Assembly (NCBI RefSeq): GCF_026343115.1
Contig: NZ_JAPEMC010000001.1
Location: 2,914,001 to 2,978,000, forward strand
DNA from: Streptomyces sp. NBC_00102
GTDB taxonomy: Bacteria; Actinomycetota; Actinomycetes; Streptomycetales; Streptomycetaceae
DNA length: 64,000 nucleotides
Direction of reading: 5' to 3'
Position 1 is the stretch's first letter. The number at the start of each line of letters is the position of its first letter. Shown here one piece after another: positions 48,074 to 56,409 of this stretch. The position numbers and the translations under genes are program-made. A model generated the notes under the pieces. The model worked only from the letters and a program-made list of their open reading frames with translations, searched no databases and was not told the origin of the DNA.

Positions 48074-49159
48074 TCAGGAGGTGAGGGGCTCCCACCAGGC
48101 ACGGTTGTCCCGGTACCAGGCGGTGGTCTCGGCGAGCGCCTCGGGGAGCGCGCGACGCGGCCGGTAGCCCAGTTCCGAACAGGCGCGCGACCACGCGGCG
48201 CGGGGCGGCCCCACGTCGCCCGGACGCGTGGACGCCCCGGCGCGGCGGGGCACCGGGCTGCCGCCGTACACCTCCGCCACCAGCCCGGTCAGCTCCGCCT
48301 CGCTCAGCTCCGCGCCGCCGCCGAGGTTGTACGTCCGGCCGGGGCGGCCCCGGGTCCGGGCGAGTTCGACGCCCCGGCAGTGGTCGTCGACGTGCAGCCA
48401 GTCCCGCACCCGCCCGTCCCCGGCGCCGCCCCCGGCCCCGCTTCCGCGCGGCACGTCGAGGCCGCCCAGCAGCCGGGTCACGACGGACGGCACGGTGTGC
48501 TCGGGGAACTGGTGCGGGCCGTACGTGCCGGCCGCCCGGACCACACGCACGTCCAGGCCGTGGGTGCGGTGGTGGGCCAGCGCGATCAGGTCGGCGGACG
48601 CCTTCGACGCGGAGTACGGGGAGGCGGGGGCGAGCGGGGCGTCCTCGGCGCGCGGACCGGCGCCCCCGGGCCCGTACACCTCGTCGGTGGATATGTGGAC
48701 GAACCTGCGGACCCCGCCGCGCAGGGCGGCCTGGGCGAGGGTCTGCGTACCGAGCACGTTGGTCGACACGAAGACCGCCGTACCGTCGACCGACCGGTCC
48801 ACCTGGGTCTCGGCCGCGAAGTGGACGATCTCGTCGTGCCGGGCGACCAGCCGGGCGACGACCGCGGGGTCGCAGACGTCCCCGTGGACGAAGCCGAACC
48901 GCGGATCGGCCAGCACCGTCGTGAGGTTGGTCAGGGTGCCCGCGTGGGTCAGCTTGTCCAGGACGGTCACGGTCACGTCGCCCGGCCCTTCGGGCCCGAG
49001 GAGCCGGCGTACGTACGCGGAGCCGACGAAGCCCGCCCCACCGGTGACGAGAAGACGGGTCGGGCCGCCGCGGGACTCGCGGAGCCCGCCACCGACCCGG
49101 GACGGCGAGCCCTCCACCCCGTTCCGGAAATTCGTTCCTGGAATTATCTCTCTCCGCAC
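48074..49159 (-). CDS. NAD-dependent sugar-nucleotide dehydratase/epimerase (SDR extended)
   Basis: A 361-residue extended short-chain dehydrogenase. The NAD loop is LLVTGGAGFVGSAYVRRLL, followed by FVHGDVCDPA, VHFAAETQVDRSV and the catalytic Thr/Tyr-Lys in HISTDEVYGPGG and SPYSASKASADLI, then VRAAGTYGP. This layout is that of dTDP-glucose 4,6-dehydratases (RmlB/StrE), including the DE pair adjacent to the catalytic Tyr. It would make a 4-keto-6-deoxy sugar nucleotide for the neighbouring glycosyltransferase/sulfotransferase locus. The first about 35 residues are disordered and absent from RmlB. It is divergent from the sulfotransferase gene with about 150 bp between. Confidence 0.88.
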   Translation of the reverse strand: MRREIIPGTNFRNGVEGSPSRVGGGLRESRGGPTRLLVTGGAGFVGSAYVRRLLGPEGPGDVTVTVLDKLTHAGTLTNLTTVLADPRFGFVHGDVCDPAVVARLVARHDEIVHFAAETQVDRSVDGTAVFVSTNVLGTQTLAQAALRGGVRRFVHISTDEVYGPGGAGPRAEDAPLAPASPYSASKASADLIALAHHRTHGLDVRVVRAAGTYGPHQFPEHTVPSVVTRLLGGLDVPRGSGAGGGAGDGRVRDWLHVDDHCRGVELARTRGRPGRTYNLGGGAELSEAELTGLVAEVYGGSPVPRRAGASTRPGDVGPPRAAWSRACSELGYRPRRALPEALAETTAWYRDNRAWWEPLTS

Positions 49160-49311
49160 GCAGGCGACCGTAACACAGCCCCCTTTCTCATCAACATTTC
49201 AGAAAGATCTCACCAACGGCACAGTTCCGAATCACGGCCGCTTAATGAACACGTAATAAAACTCGGGGTACGCAGTGCGGAATGCCGCATGTCCGAGGAG
49301 GTACGAACCGA

Positions 49312-50163
49312 ATGCTCCAGCACGACCCACGGGTGAGGGCGGCCGGCCGCCGGGCCCGCCGGACGTTGCGCGCCCTGAGGAACCGCGTGGGCGCGGCGAC
49401 CACCCGACGACCGGCACCCGCGAGGCCCGCTCCCCGGGGCGCACGGCTGGTTCCGGACCCCGTCTTCGTCATCTCGTCCGTGCGCTCCGGCTCCACCCTG
49501 CTGCGGGTGCTGCTCAACAGCCACCCCTCGGTGCGCGCCCCCCACGAGATGCACCTGCGCACCCTGGAGGTGCGGCTGCAGAAGGCGTACAGCGAAAAGG
49601 CGATGGACAAGCTCGGCCTTGACCAGCAAGAACTGGAGCATCTGCTCTGGGACCGGGTGCTCCACCGCGAACTGGTGCACAGCGGCAAGGACGTCATCGT
49701 CGACAAGACGCCGGGCAACGCCCTCATCTGGCGGCGGCTCCACGAGGCCTGGCCGGACGCCCGGTTCGTCTTCCTGCTGCGCCACCCGGCCTCGATGGTC
49801 AGCTCGCTCATCGACGGCCGCCCCGACCGCGACCTCGACCGGACCGTCTCCGAGGTGAAGACCTACGTGGACGCCGTCCACGAGGCGCGCGCCGCCCTGC
49901 CGGGGCTCACCGTGCGGTACGAGGAATTGACCGAGGACCCCGCCACCGTCACCCAGGAAATCTGCGAATTCATCGGTGTCGAATGGACCCCGGAAATGCT
50001 GAATTACGGAAAGCAGGACCACGGTCCTTTCCAGGCATTCATCGGGGACTGGAGCGACAACATCAAGTCCGGCCGAATCCAGCCGGCCCGCGCACTGCCC
50101 TCCGCCGAGGAAGTCCCCGCCCGGCTGCGCGAGATCTCCCGCGCCTGGGGGTACCCGTGCTGA
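49312..50163 (+). CDS. Sulfotransferase (PAPS-dependent)
   Basis: A 283-residue sulfotransferase. The 5'-phosphosulfate-binding loop is FVISSVRSGSTLLRVLLNSHPS near residues 51-72, followed by the 3'-phosphate region FVFLLRHPASMVSSLI. It transfers the sulfuryl group from PAPS to a hydroxyl or amine, likely of a glycan or glycolipid. ATG at 49312 follows gaggaggtacgaaccga. The gene overlaps cysC by a few bases, so the PAPS-making genes are coupled to it. Cytosolic, although a basic N-terminal 45-residue stretch may mediate membrane contact. It starts the sulfation operon. Confidence 0.9.
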   Translation: MLQHDPRVRAAGRRARRTLRALRNRVGAATTRRPAPARPAPRGARLVPDPVFVISSVRSGSTLLRVLLNSHPSVRAPHEMHLRTLEVRLQKAYSEKAMDKLGLDQQELEHLLWDRVLHRELVHSGKDVIVDKTPGNALIWRRLHEAWPDARFVFLLRHPASMVSSLIDGRPDRDLDRTVSEVKTYVDAVHEARAALPGLTVRYEELTEDPATVTQEICEFIGVEWTPEMLNYGKQDHGPFQAFIGDWSDNIKSGRIQPARALPSAEEVPARLREISRAWGYPC

Positions 50164-50750
50164 ACCCCTGCCGCATCCCGTCCGGCGGCGCCACCGTCTG
50201 GCTGACCGGCCTGCCCAGCTCCGGCAAGAGCACCGTGGCCCGTGCGGTCGAGGAGCGGCTGCGCGCGGCGGGCCGCCGGGTCGAGGTGCTGGACGGCGAC
50301 GAGATCCGTACGTTCCTCTCCGCCGGACTCGGCTTCTCCCGCGAGGACCGGTACACCAACGTCCAGCGCATCGGACTGGTCGCCGAAGTCCTCGCACGCA
50401 ACGGCGTCGTCGCCGTCGTCCCGGTCATCGCCCCGTACGCCGACAGCCGCGAGGCGGTCCGCGCCCGGCACGCGAAGAGCGGCACCCGCTATCTGGAGGT
50501 CCATGTCGCGACCCCGGTGGAGGTCTGCTCGGTACGCGACGTGAAGGGCCTGTACGCCCAGCAGGCCGCGGGCGAGATCAGCGGCCTCACCGGCGTGGAC
50601 GACCCGTACGAAGCACCGGAGTCGCCCGATCTGCGGATCGGGACCCACCGCCGGACGGTGGCCGCATCGGCCGAGGCCGTCCTGGAACTGCTCGACGGAC
50701 CGGCCCGCCCCGGCGCGCCGGTCCCGCACGACGGGGAGGACCCCGCATGA
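50157..50750 (+). CDS. cysC: Adenylyl-sulfate (APS) kinase
   Basis: A 197-residue APS kinase. The P-loop is GLPSSGKSTVARAVEERL, and further motifs are VEVLDGDEIRTFLSAGLGFSREDR, the NVQRIGLVAEVLARNG helix and the lid-like VKGLYAQQAAGEISGLTGVDDPYEAPESPDLRI. It phosphorylates APS to PAPS. Start GTG overlaps the sulfotransferase stop and its end overlaps the cysD ATG (ATGA), giving a coupled block. Housekeeping sulfate assimilation in Streptomyces normally reduces APS directly, so a CysC beside a sulfotransferase points to PAPS for sulfation. Confidence 0.93.
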   Translation: MLNPCRIPSGGATVWLTGLPSSGKSTVARAVEERLRAAGRRVEVLDGDEIRTFLSAGLGFSREDRYTNVQRIGLVAEVLARNGVVAVVPVIAPYADSREAVRARHAKSGTRYLEVHVATPVEVCSVRDVKGLYAQQAAGEISGLTGVDDPYEAPESPDLRIGTHRRTVAASAEAVLELLDGPARPGAPVPHDGEDPA

Positions 50751-51796
50751 ACACCCGCACGGCCGTCCCGGCCCCCACGACCCTCACGACCCTCACGATG
50801 TCGACGGCCACCCGCGCCGACGCCCGCGGTACGCACACCGGCCCGGCGCCCCGCACCGACACGGTCACGGGCCCCCGCCCGACGGCCCCCGAGCGCGTGC
50901 GCCCCGAACGCTCGCACCTCGATTCGCTGGAGTCGGAGGCGGTGCACATCTTCCGTGAGGTGGCGGGGGAGTTCGAGCGGCCGGTGATCCTCTTCTCCGG
51001 CGGCAAGGACTCCATCGTGATGCTCCACCTCGCGCTGAAGGCCTTCGCCCCCGCCCCCATCCCCTTCACGCTCCTGCATGTCGACACCGGGCACAACTTC
51101 CCCGAGGTCCTCGACCACCGCGACCGCGCCGTCGCCGCCCACGGGCTGCGCCTGCACATCGCCTCCGTCCAGGACTACATCGACGCCGGCACCCTGCGCG
51201 AACGCCCCGACGGCACCCGCAACCCGCTCCAGACCGTCCCCCTCACCGAAGCGATCCAGCAGCACCGCTTCGACGCCGTCTTCGGCGGCGGACGCCGCGA
51301 CGAGGAGAAGGCCCGCGCCAAGGAACGCGTCTTCTCGCTGCGTGACGAGTTCTCCCAGTGGGACCCCCGCCGCCAGCGCCCCGAACTCTGGCAGCTCTAC
51401 AACGGCCGCCACGCCCCCGGCGAACACGTCCGCGTCTTCCCGATCTCCAACTGGACCGAACTCGACGTCTGGCAGTACATCCAGCGCGAGCGCATCGAGC
51501 TCCCCGAGATCTACTTCGCCCACCACCGCGAGGTCTTCGACCGGGGCGGCATGTGGCTCACCGCAGGCGACTGGGGCGGCCCCAAGGACACCGAACCCAC
51601 CGAAACCCGCCTCGTGCGCTACCGCACCGTCGGCGACATGTCCTGCACCGGAGCCGTCGACTCCGACGCCACCACCCTCGACGCCGTCATCGCCGAAATC
51701 GCCGCCTCCCGCCTCACCGAACGCGGCGCCACCCGCGCCGACGACAAGATGAGCGAAGCCGCGATGGAAGACCGCAAGCGCGAGGGGTACTTCTAA
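50747..51796 (+). CDS. cysD: Sulfate adenylyltransferase subunit 2 (CysD)
   Basis: A 349-residue PP-ATPase with the PP-loop LFSGGKDSIVMLHLALKAF. It further carries FTLLHVDTGHNFPEVLDHRD, DAVFGGGRRDEEKARAKER and SNWTELDVWQYIQRERIELP, all standard CysD motifs. With CysN it makes APS from sulfate and ATP. The N-terminal 45 residues are Thr/Ala-rich and longer than usual. Overlaps cysC (ATGA) and abuts cysN (TAAATG). It is part of the sulfotransferase-cysCDN operon. Confidence 0.94.
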   Translation: MNTRTAVPAPTTLTTLTMSTATRADARGTHTGPAPRTDTVTGPRPTAPERVRPERSHLDSLESEAVHIFREVAGEFERPVILFSGGKDSIVMLHLALKAFAPAPIPFTLLHVDTGHNFPEVLDHRDRAVAAHGLRLHIASVQDYIDAGTLRERPDGTRNPLQTVPLTEAIQQHRFDAVFGGGRRDEEKARAKERVFSLRDEFSQWDPRRQRPELWQLYNGRHAPGEHVRVFPISNWTELDVWQYIQRERIELPEIYFAHHREVFDRGGMWLTAGDWGGPKDTEPTETRLVRYRTVGDMSCTGAVDSDATTLDAVIAEIAASRLTERGATRADDKMSEAAMEDRKREGYF

Positions 51797-53026
51797 ATGA
51801 CCACCACCACAACGCCGTTGGCCGAAACCACCCTGCTGCGCTTCGCCACCGCCGGCTCCGTCGACGACGGCAAGTCCACCCTCGTCGGCAGGCTCCTCCA
51901 CGACTCCAAGTCCGTCCTCACCGACCAGCTGGAGGCCGTCGAGCACGCCTCCCGCAACCGCGGCCAGGACACCCCCGACCTCGCCCTCCTCACCGACGGC
52001 CTGCGCGCCGAACGCGAGCAGGGCATCACCATCGACGTCGCCTACCGCTACTTCGCCACCGCCCGGCGCCGGTTCATCCTCGCCGACACCCCCGGCCACG
52101 TGCAGTACACCCGCAACATGGTCACCGGCGCCTCCACCGCCGAACTCGCCGTCGTCCTCGTCGACGCCCGCAACGGCGTCGTCGAACAGACCCGCCGCCA
52201 CGCCGCCGTCGCCGCCCTCCTGCGCGTCCCCCACGTCGTCCTCGCCGTCAACAAGATGGACCTGGTCGACTGGTCCGAGAAGGAGTTCCTGCGGATCTCC
52301 GAGGACTTCGCCCGGTGCGCGGCCGAACTCGATCACCCCATGACGGAGTTCACCGCGATACCGGTCTCCGCACTGACCGGCGACAACGTCGTGGACCGCT
52401 CCGCGCACATGGACTGGTACACGGGTCCCACCCTCCTCGACCATCTGGAGACCGTCCGCACCGACGACACGGCGGCGGACACTCCGGCCCGGCTCCCCGT
52501 GCAGTACGTCATCCGGCACGGCGACGACCGTTGGTACGCGGGCCAGTTGGCCTCCGGCGAGCTGCGCGCCGGTGACGCGGTGGTGGTGCTCCCCTCGGGC
52601 GTCACCTCCACCGTCACCGCCGTCGACCGGCTCGGCCGGCGCGTCGACGCCGCGTACGCCCTGGACTCGGTCTCCGTACGCCTCGCCGACGACCTGGACA
52701 TCGGCAGGGGCGACCTCATCGCGCCGGTGGCCGAGGCGCCCGCACTCACCCGGGACGTCGACGCGGACGTCTGCCACCTGCACGACCGCGCCCTGCGCGT
52801 CGGAGACCGGGTGCTGCTCCGGCACACCACCCGTACGGTCAAGGCGATCGTCCGGGACCTGCCCGGCCGGCCCGACGGCCTCACCACCAACGTGCTGGGC
52901 CGGATACGCCTCCGCACGGCCGAACCGCTCGCCGCCGACCCGTACGCCGCCTCGCGCCGGACCGGCTCCTTCCTCCTCATCGACCCCGCTGACGGCGCCA
53001 CGCTGACCGCGGGCATGGTCCGGTGA
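51797..53026 (+). CDS. cysN: Sulfate adenylyltransferase subunit 1 (CysN GTPase)
   Basis: A 409-residue translational-GTPase-like CysN: G1 GSVDDGKSTLVGRLLHDS, G2 REQGITIDVAYRYF, G3 DTPGHVQYTRNM, G4 NKMDLVDWSE, and beta domains. GTP hydrolysis drives the CysD adenylyl transfer. The C-terminal barrel is present, and the protein is slightly shorter than the E. coli CysN (about 475). The ATG directly follows the cysD stop. The block cysC-cysD-cysN with a sulfotransferase is a compact PAPS-supply operon. Confidence 0.93.
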   Translation: MTTTTTPLAETTLLRFATAGSVDDGKSTLVGRLLHDSKSVLTDQLEAVEHASRNRGQDTPDLALLTDGLRAEREQGITIDVAYRYFATARRRFILADTPGHVQYTRNMVTGASTAELAVVLVDARNGVVEQTRRHAAVAALLRVPHVVLAVNKMDLVDWSEKEFLRISEDFARCAAELDHPMTEFTAIPVSALTGDNVVDRSAHMDWYTGPTLLDHLETVRTDDTAADTPARLPVQYVIRHGDDRWYAGQLASGELRAGDAVVVLPSGVTSTVTAVDRLGRRVDAAYALDSVSVRLADDLDIGRGDLIAPVAEAPALTRDVDADVCHLHDRALRVGDRVLLRHTTRTVKAIVRDLPGRPDGLTTNVLGRIRLRTAEPLAADPYAASRRTGSFLLIDPADGATLTAGMVR

Positions 53027-53030
53027 TCGC

Positions 53031-53762
53031 GTGCCGACCCCGGGCCGGGCGCCCGCACTCGTCCTGAAGCAGGTCACCCACACCTACCGGACCGGCGAGC
53101 CGCCGGTGCTCGACCGGCTCGATCTCACCGTCGGGCAGGGGGAGTTCCTCTGCGTGCTCGGCGCGTCCGGCTCCGGGAAGTCCACCCTGCTGAGCCTGCT
53201 CGGCGGGCTGGAGCACCCTTCCTCGGGCACGGTGTCGCTGCCGTCGCCGCGACCCGCCCTGATGTTCCAGGAGCACGCGCTGTTCCCCTGGCTCACCGCG
53301 GGCGGGAACGTCGAACTCGCGCTCCGCTTCGGCGGGTTGCCGAAGGCGGAGCGGGACGCGGAGGCCCGGCGGCTGCTCGCCCTGGTGCGGCTCCCGGGCG
53401 CGTACGACCGGCCCGTGCACGAACTCTCCGGCGGCATGCGGCAACGCGTCGCCCTGGCCCGCGCGCTCGCGCAGGGCAGCCGGGTCCTGCTGATGGACGA
53501 ACCCTTCGCCGCGCTCGACACGATCACCCGCGACGTCCTGCACGAGGTGTTCCTCGACGTCTGGAAGGCACGCGGGCTCACCGTCGTCTTCGTCACCCAC
53601 CAGGTGTCCGAGGCCGTCCGGCTCGCCACCCGCGTCGTGCTGCTCTCCTCGCACCCCGGCCGGATCGCCCACAGCTGGCGGGCCGGTGAGCCCGGGGCCG
53701 ACGGCGCGACCATCACCGCACGGCTGCGGGAGGAGATCCGGCGCCATGCCCCCGCCCACTGA
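53031..53762 (+). CDS. ABC transporter ATP-binding protein (SsuB/TauB type)
   Basis: A 243-residue ABC ATPase. Walker A is GASGSGKSTLLSLLGG, Q loop LMFQEHALFPWLTA, signature LSGGMRQRVALARALAQG, Walker B VLLMDEPFAALDTITRD and switch VTHQVSEAVRLATRV. The subfamily belongs to nitrate/sulfonate/taurine importers. GTG at 53031 follows the cysN stop by 5 bp, and its end overlaps the permease ATG by 17 bp. Together they form an SsuBC-like pair that would import a sulfur compound for the PAPS genes. No periplasmic/lipoprotein binding subunit is seen in the window, so it must be encoded elsewhere or is lost. Confidence 0.88.
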   Translation: MPTPGRAPALVLKQVTHTYRTGEPPVLDRLDLTVGQGEFLCVLGASGSGKSTLLSLLGGLEHPSSGTVSLPSPRPALMFQEHALFPWLTAGGNVELALRFGGLPKAERDAEARRLLALVRLPGAYDRPVHELSGGMRQRVALARALAQGSRVLLMDEPFAALDTITRDVLHEVFLDVWKARGLTVVFVTHQVSEAVRLATRVVLLSSHPGRIAHSWRAGEPGADGATITARLREEIRRHAPAH

Positions 53763-54645
53763 AGAGAAGGAGCGGACCGCCGGGACCACTGCTCTCACCG
53801 AGGGCCTCGACCGCCTGGAGACCGCCCCGGTACGCCGCCCGGCGCACGCCGGAAACGCCCGGAGACGGGTCGCCCGCCTCCGCGCCACGGCCGGCGCCCC
53901 GGCCCTCTCCGCACTCGTCCTGCTGCTGCTCTGGCAGGGCGCGTACGCACTCGGCCTCTCCGCCACCCTCCCCTCCCCCGCCGCCGTCGCCTCGTCCCTG
54001 GGCGACGCGCGGCGGGACGGCACCCTGTGGCCGTCTCTCGGCCACAGCCTGCTGCGCACGGCCTGCGGGTTCACGGTCTCCGCGGTGCTCGGCACCCTCC
54101 TCGGGCTGCTGATCCACCGGGTGCGCGCCGCGCGCGGGGCGCTCGCCCCGGTCCTCTCGGCGCTCCAGTCGCTCCCCGCCGCCGGTCTCGTACCGCTCGG
54201 GGTCATCGCCTTCGGCGAGTCCGAGAAGGCGGTGTACGCGGTGGTGCTGCTCGGGGCCGTACCGTCCGTGGCACTCGGCGTGGCCGGGGCGCTCGGGCAG
54301 ATCCCGCCGCTGCTGGTGCGGGCCGGGCGCTCGCTGGGCGCCACCGGGCCCCCGCTCGTCCGGCACATCCTGCTGCCGGCCGCGCTGCCCGGGCTGGTGG
54401 CCGCGCTGCGGCAGGGCTGGACCTTCGGCTGGCGGGCGCTGATGACCGCGGAGCTGATCACCGCGACCCCGCTGCCCGGCGTCGGCGGGCTGCTCAACTC
54501 CGGCAAGGAGAACGACGACACCGCACTCGTGCTCGCCGCCGTCCTCCTCGTGCTCGCCGTCGGCATCGTCATGGAATCCGCTCTCTTCACCCCGGTGGAA
54601 CGCCGGGTGCTGCGCGCCCGGGGCCTGCTCCCCGGCCGGCTCTGA
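53746..54645 (+). CDS. ABC transporter permease (SsuC/TauC type)
   Basis: A 299-residue permease with about six membrane helices (LSALVLLLLWQGAYALGL, FTVSAVLGTLLGLLIHRV, LPAAGLVPLGVIAFG, AVVLLGAVPSVALGVAGAL, VLAAVLLVLAVGIVMES and one more) and the BPD_transp_1 EAA-like motif ARSLGATGPPLVRHILLPAALPGL (here read as RAGRSLGATGPPLVRHILLP). Overlaps the ATPase gene by 17 bp. With it, this is the transmembrane half of a sulfonate-type importer. The cytosolic N-terminus of about 50 residues is charged and longer than usual. Confidence 0.88.
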   Translation: MPPPTEEKERTAGTTALTEGLDRLETAPVRRPAHAGNARRRVARLRATAGAPALSALVLLLLWQGAYALGLSATLPSPAAVASSLGDARRDGTLWPSLGHSLLRTACGFTVSAVLGTLLGLLIHRVRAARGALAPVLSALQSLPAAGLVPLGVIAFGESEKAVYAVVLLGAVPSVALGVAGALGQIPPLLVRAGRSLGATGPPLVRHILLPAALPGLVAALRQGWTFGWRALMTAELITATPLPGVGGLLNSGKENDDTALVLAAVLLVLAVGIVMESALFTPVERRVLRARGLLPGRL

Positions 54646-54695
54646 ACACCGACACCCCCCTTCGCGTACGTCCGCACGCCCCGAAAGGCACCGCC

Positions 54696-56240
54696 ATGAG
54701 CCCGGCCTCCTCCCCTCCGCCGAAGGTCAGCGTCGTCGTCCCCGTGTACAACCCCGGTGCGCACATGGACGAGTTGATCGACTCACTGCTCCACCAGACG
54801 CTGGCCCCGGACGAGTTCGAGGTGATCTTCGTGGACGACGGCTCGACGGACGGCACCGGAGCACGACTGGACCGGCTCGCCGCGGAGCACCCGCACTTCG
54901 CGGTCGTCCACATACCCAACTCCGGCTGGCCCTCGCGCCCCCGCAACCTGGGGATCGAGCGCGCCCGGGGCACCTACGTCCAATTCGCCGACAACGACGA
55001 CTGGTTCGGCACCGAGGCCCTGCAACGGCTGTACGCGTACGCCGAGGAGAACGGCTCCGACATCGTGGTCGGCCGGATGGCCGGCCGGGGCCGGGGCGTC
55101 CCCCGTGAGCTGTTCCGCAGGAACCTCCCCGACGCCCGGCCGGAGAAGAGCGCGCTGGTCGACAGCCTCACCCCGCACAAGATGTTCCGGCGGTCCTTCC
55201 TGCTGGAGCACGGGCTGCGCTTCCCCGAGGGCAGACGCCGGCTGGAGGACCACGTCTTCGTGATGGCCGCCTACTTCGCGGCCCGGCGGATCTCGGTCCT
55301 CTCCGACTACGTCTGCTACTACCACGTGGCCCGCCCCGACCACTCCAACGCGGGCTTCCGCACCTTCGACCCCGCCGGATACTTCGGCAACCTCCGCGAG
55401 GCGCTCGACATCGTCGACGCGAACACCGCACCCGGCGCCGTCCGCGACCGGCTGCACCGGCGGTGGCTCCGGGTCGAGACGGTCGAGCGGCTCAGCGGGA
55501 AGCGGTTCCTGGACGCCCCCGAGGAGTGGCGCGCGGAGTTCTTCCGCGAGGCCCGCCGCCTGGTCGCCGAGCGCTTCGGCCCGGGGGTCGCCGCAGGGCT
55601 GCCCGCCCGCCAGCGCGCGGCGGCCGAACTCCTCGTCCAGGACCGCATCGACGCCGTGCGCGAGCTCGCCGGATGGGAGTCGGCGGTCCGCGCGAAGGCC
55701 ACCGCCTCCGCCCCGTCCGTCGAGGAGATCACCGCGACCGGCGAGCTGCTCTCCGGCGGCTCCCCGCTCACCTTCACCCACCGCCCGGACGGCGCCGACG
55801 CCCTGGCCGTGCCGGTGGACGGCATCCCCGCCGAAGCGCTGGACGTCACCAAGGCACTCAGGAACGCCACGATGGACGTGCTGGCCCGGCGCAGGGGCGG
55901 CGCCGAGGAGTTCTTCGTCCCGTCGAAGACCAGCGTCACCCGGATACCGGACCCGAGCGCCCCGGGCGCCTTCCGGACCGTCCACACCACCGTCGCCACG
56001 ATCGCCCCGGACACCCTCAACTCGGGCCGTAACGCCGGAACATGGGACCTCAAGGTGCGCATCAGCAGCTGCGGCTGGCAACGCGACGCCCCGCTGCCGC
56101 TCAGCCTCCTCATCAGTACGGACGGCGCCCCGCCCGTGCTCACCACCCCGCCCGCCCGCCCCGTCACGGTCCTCCGCCTCAAGCGGGCGGCCCGGCGCAG
56201 GGCGGCGGCCCTGCTGGCGCGGCTCCGCGGGCTGGTCTGA
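54696..56240 (+). CDS. GT2 family glycosyltransferase with large C-terminal domain
   Basis: A 514-residue GT-A glycosyltransferase. The N-terminus is VSVVVPVYNPGAHMDELIDSLL, then EVIFVDDGSTDGTGARLDRL, the metal-site region YVQFADNDDWFG and LEDHVFVMAAYFAARR. Residues beyond about 270 form an extended C-terminal region with no recognised catalytic signature, perhaps a second, beta-rich domain (VPSKTSVTRIPDPSAPGAFR). It should transfer a sugar from an NDP donor in the cytosol. It lies 51 bp past the permease in the same direction, the likely last gene of the operon. The joint locus (dehydratase, sulfotransferase, PAPS genes, GT2) suggests a sulfated glycan or glycolipid. Confidence 0.88.
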   Translation: MSPASSPPPKVSVVVPVYNPGAHMDELIDSLLHQTLAPDEFEVIFVDDGSTDGTGARLDRLAAEHPHFAVVHIPNSGWPSRPRNLGIERARGTYVQFADNDDWFGTEALQRLYAYAEENGSDIVVGRMAGRGRGVPRELFRRNLPDARPEKSALVDSLTPHKMFRRSFLLEHGLRFPEGRRRLEDHVFVMAAYFAARRISVLSDYVCYYHVARPDHSNAGFRTFDPAGYFGNLREALDIVDANTAPGAVRDRLHRRWLRVETVERLSGKRFLDAPEEWRAEFFREARRLVAERFGPGVAAGLPARQRAAAELLVQDRIDAVRELAGWESAVRAKATASAPSVEEITATGELLSGGSPLTFTHRPDGADALAVPVDGIPAEALDVTKALRNATMDVLARRRGGAEEFFVPSKTSVTRIPDPSAPGAFRTVHTTVATIAPDTLNSGRNAGTWDLKVRISSCGWQRDAPLPLSLLISTDGAPPVLTTPPARPVTVLRLKRAARRRAAALLARLRGLV

Positions 56241-56310
56241 GCCACCCCCCTCGTACGGTCCGAGAGCACCGCCGTACGAAAGCGGCCCCGAGACCCCCGC
56301 CGTACGAAAG

Positions 56311-56352
56311 CGGCCCCGGGGCCACCCGCTCGTGCGGGCGGCCCCGGGGCCG
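56311..56352. terminator. Bidirectional terminator between GT2 and rlmB
   Basis: Outer stem cggccccggggcc / ggccccggggccg with an inner cccgc-tcgt-gcggg stem. Two copies of ccgccgtacgaaagcggcccc precede it at 56270-56318. It lies between convergent genes. Confidence 0.8.
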
Positions 56353-56409
56353 TTCTCGTCATGCGTACCGGCCCGGGCGCGTGGTACCGGGCCGGTGGTC
56401 AGTGGGCGC

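Noticed and set aside
50489..53083. An 864-codon minus-strand frame opposite cysC-cysD-cysN
   Set aside because: It is Gly/Val/Asp/Glu-rich low-complexity sequence opposite three well-supported genes.
54027..54695. N-terminal extension of the GT2 glycosyltransferase
   Set aside because: The upstream frame overlaps the permease gene and is Arg/Ala/Pro-rich; ATG 54696 has a proper ribosome-binding site and starts a standard GT2 N-terminus.
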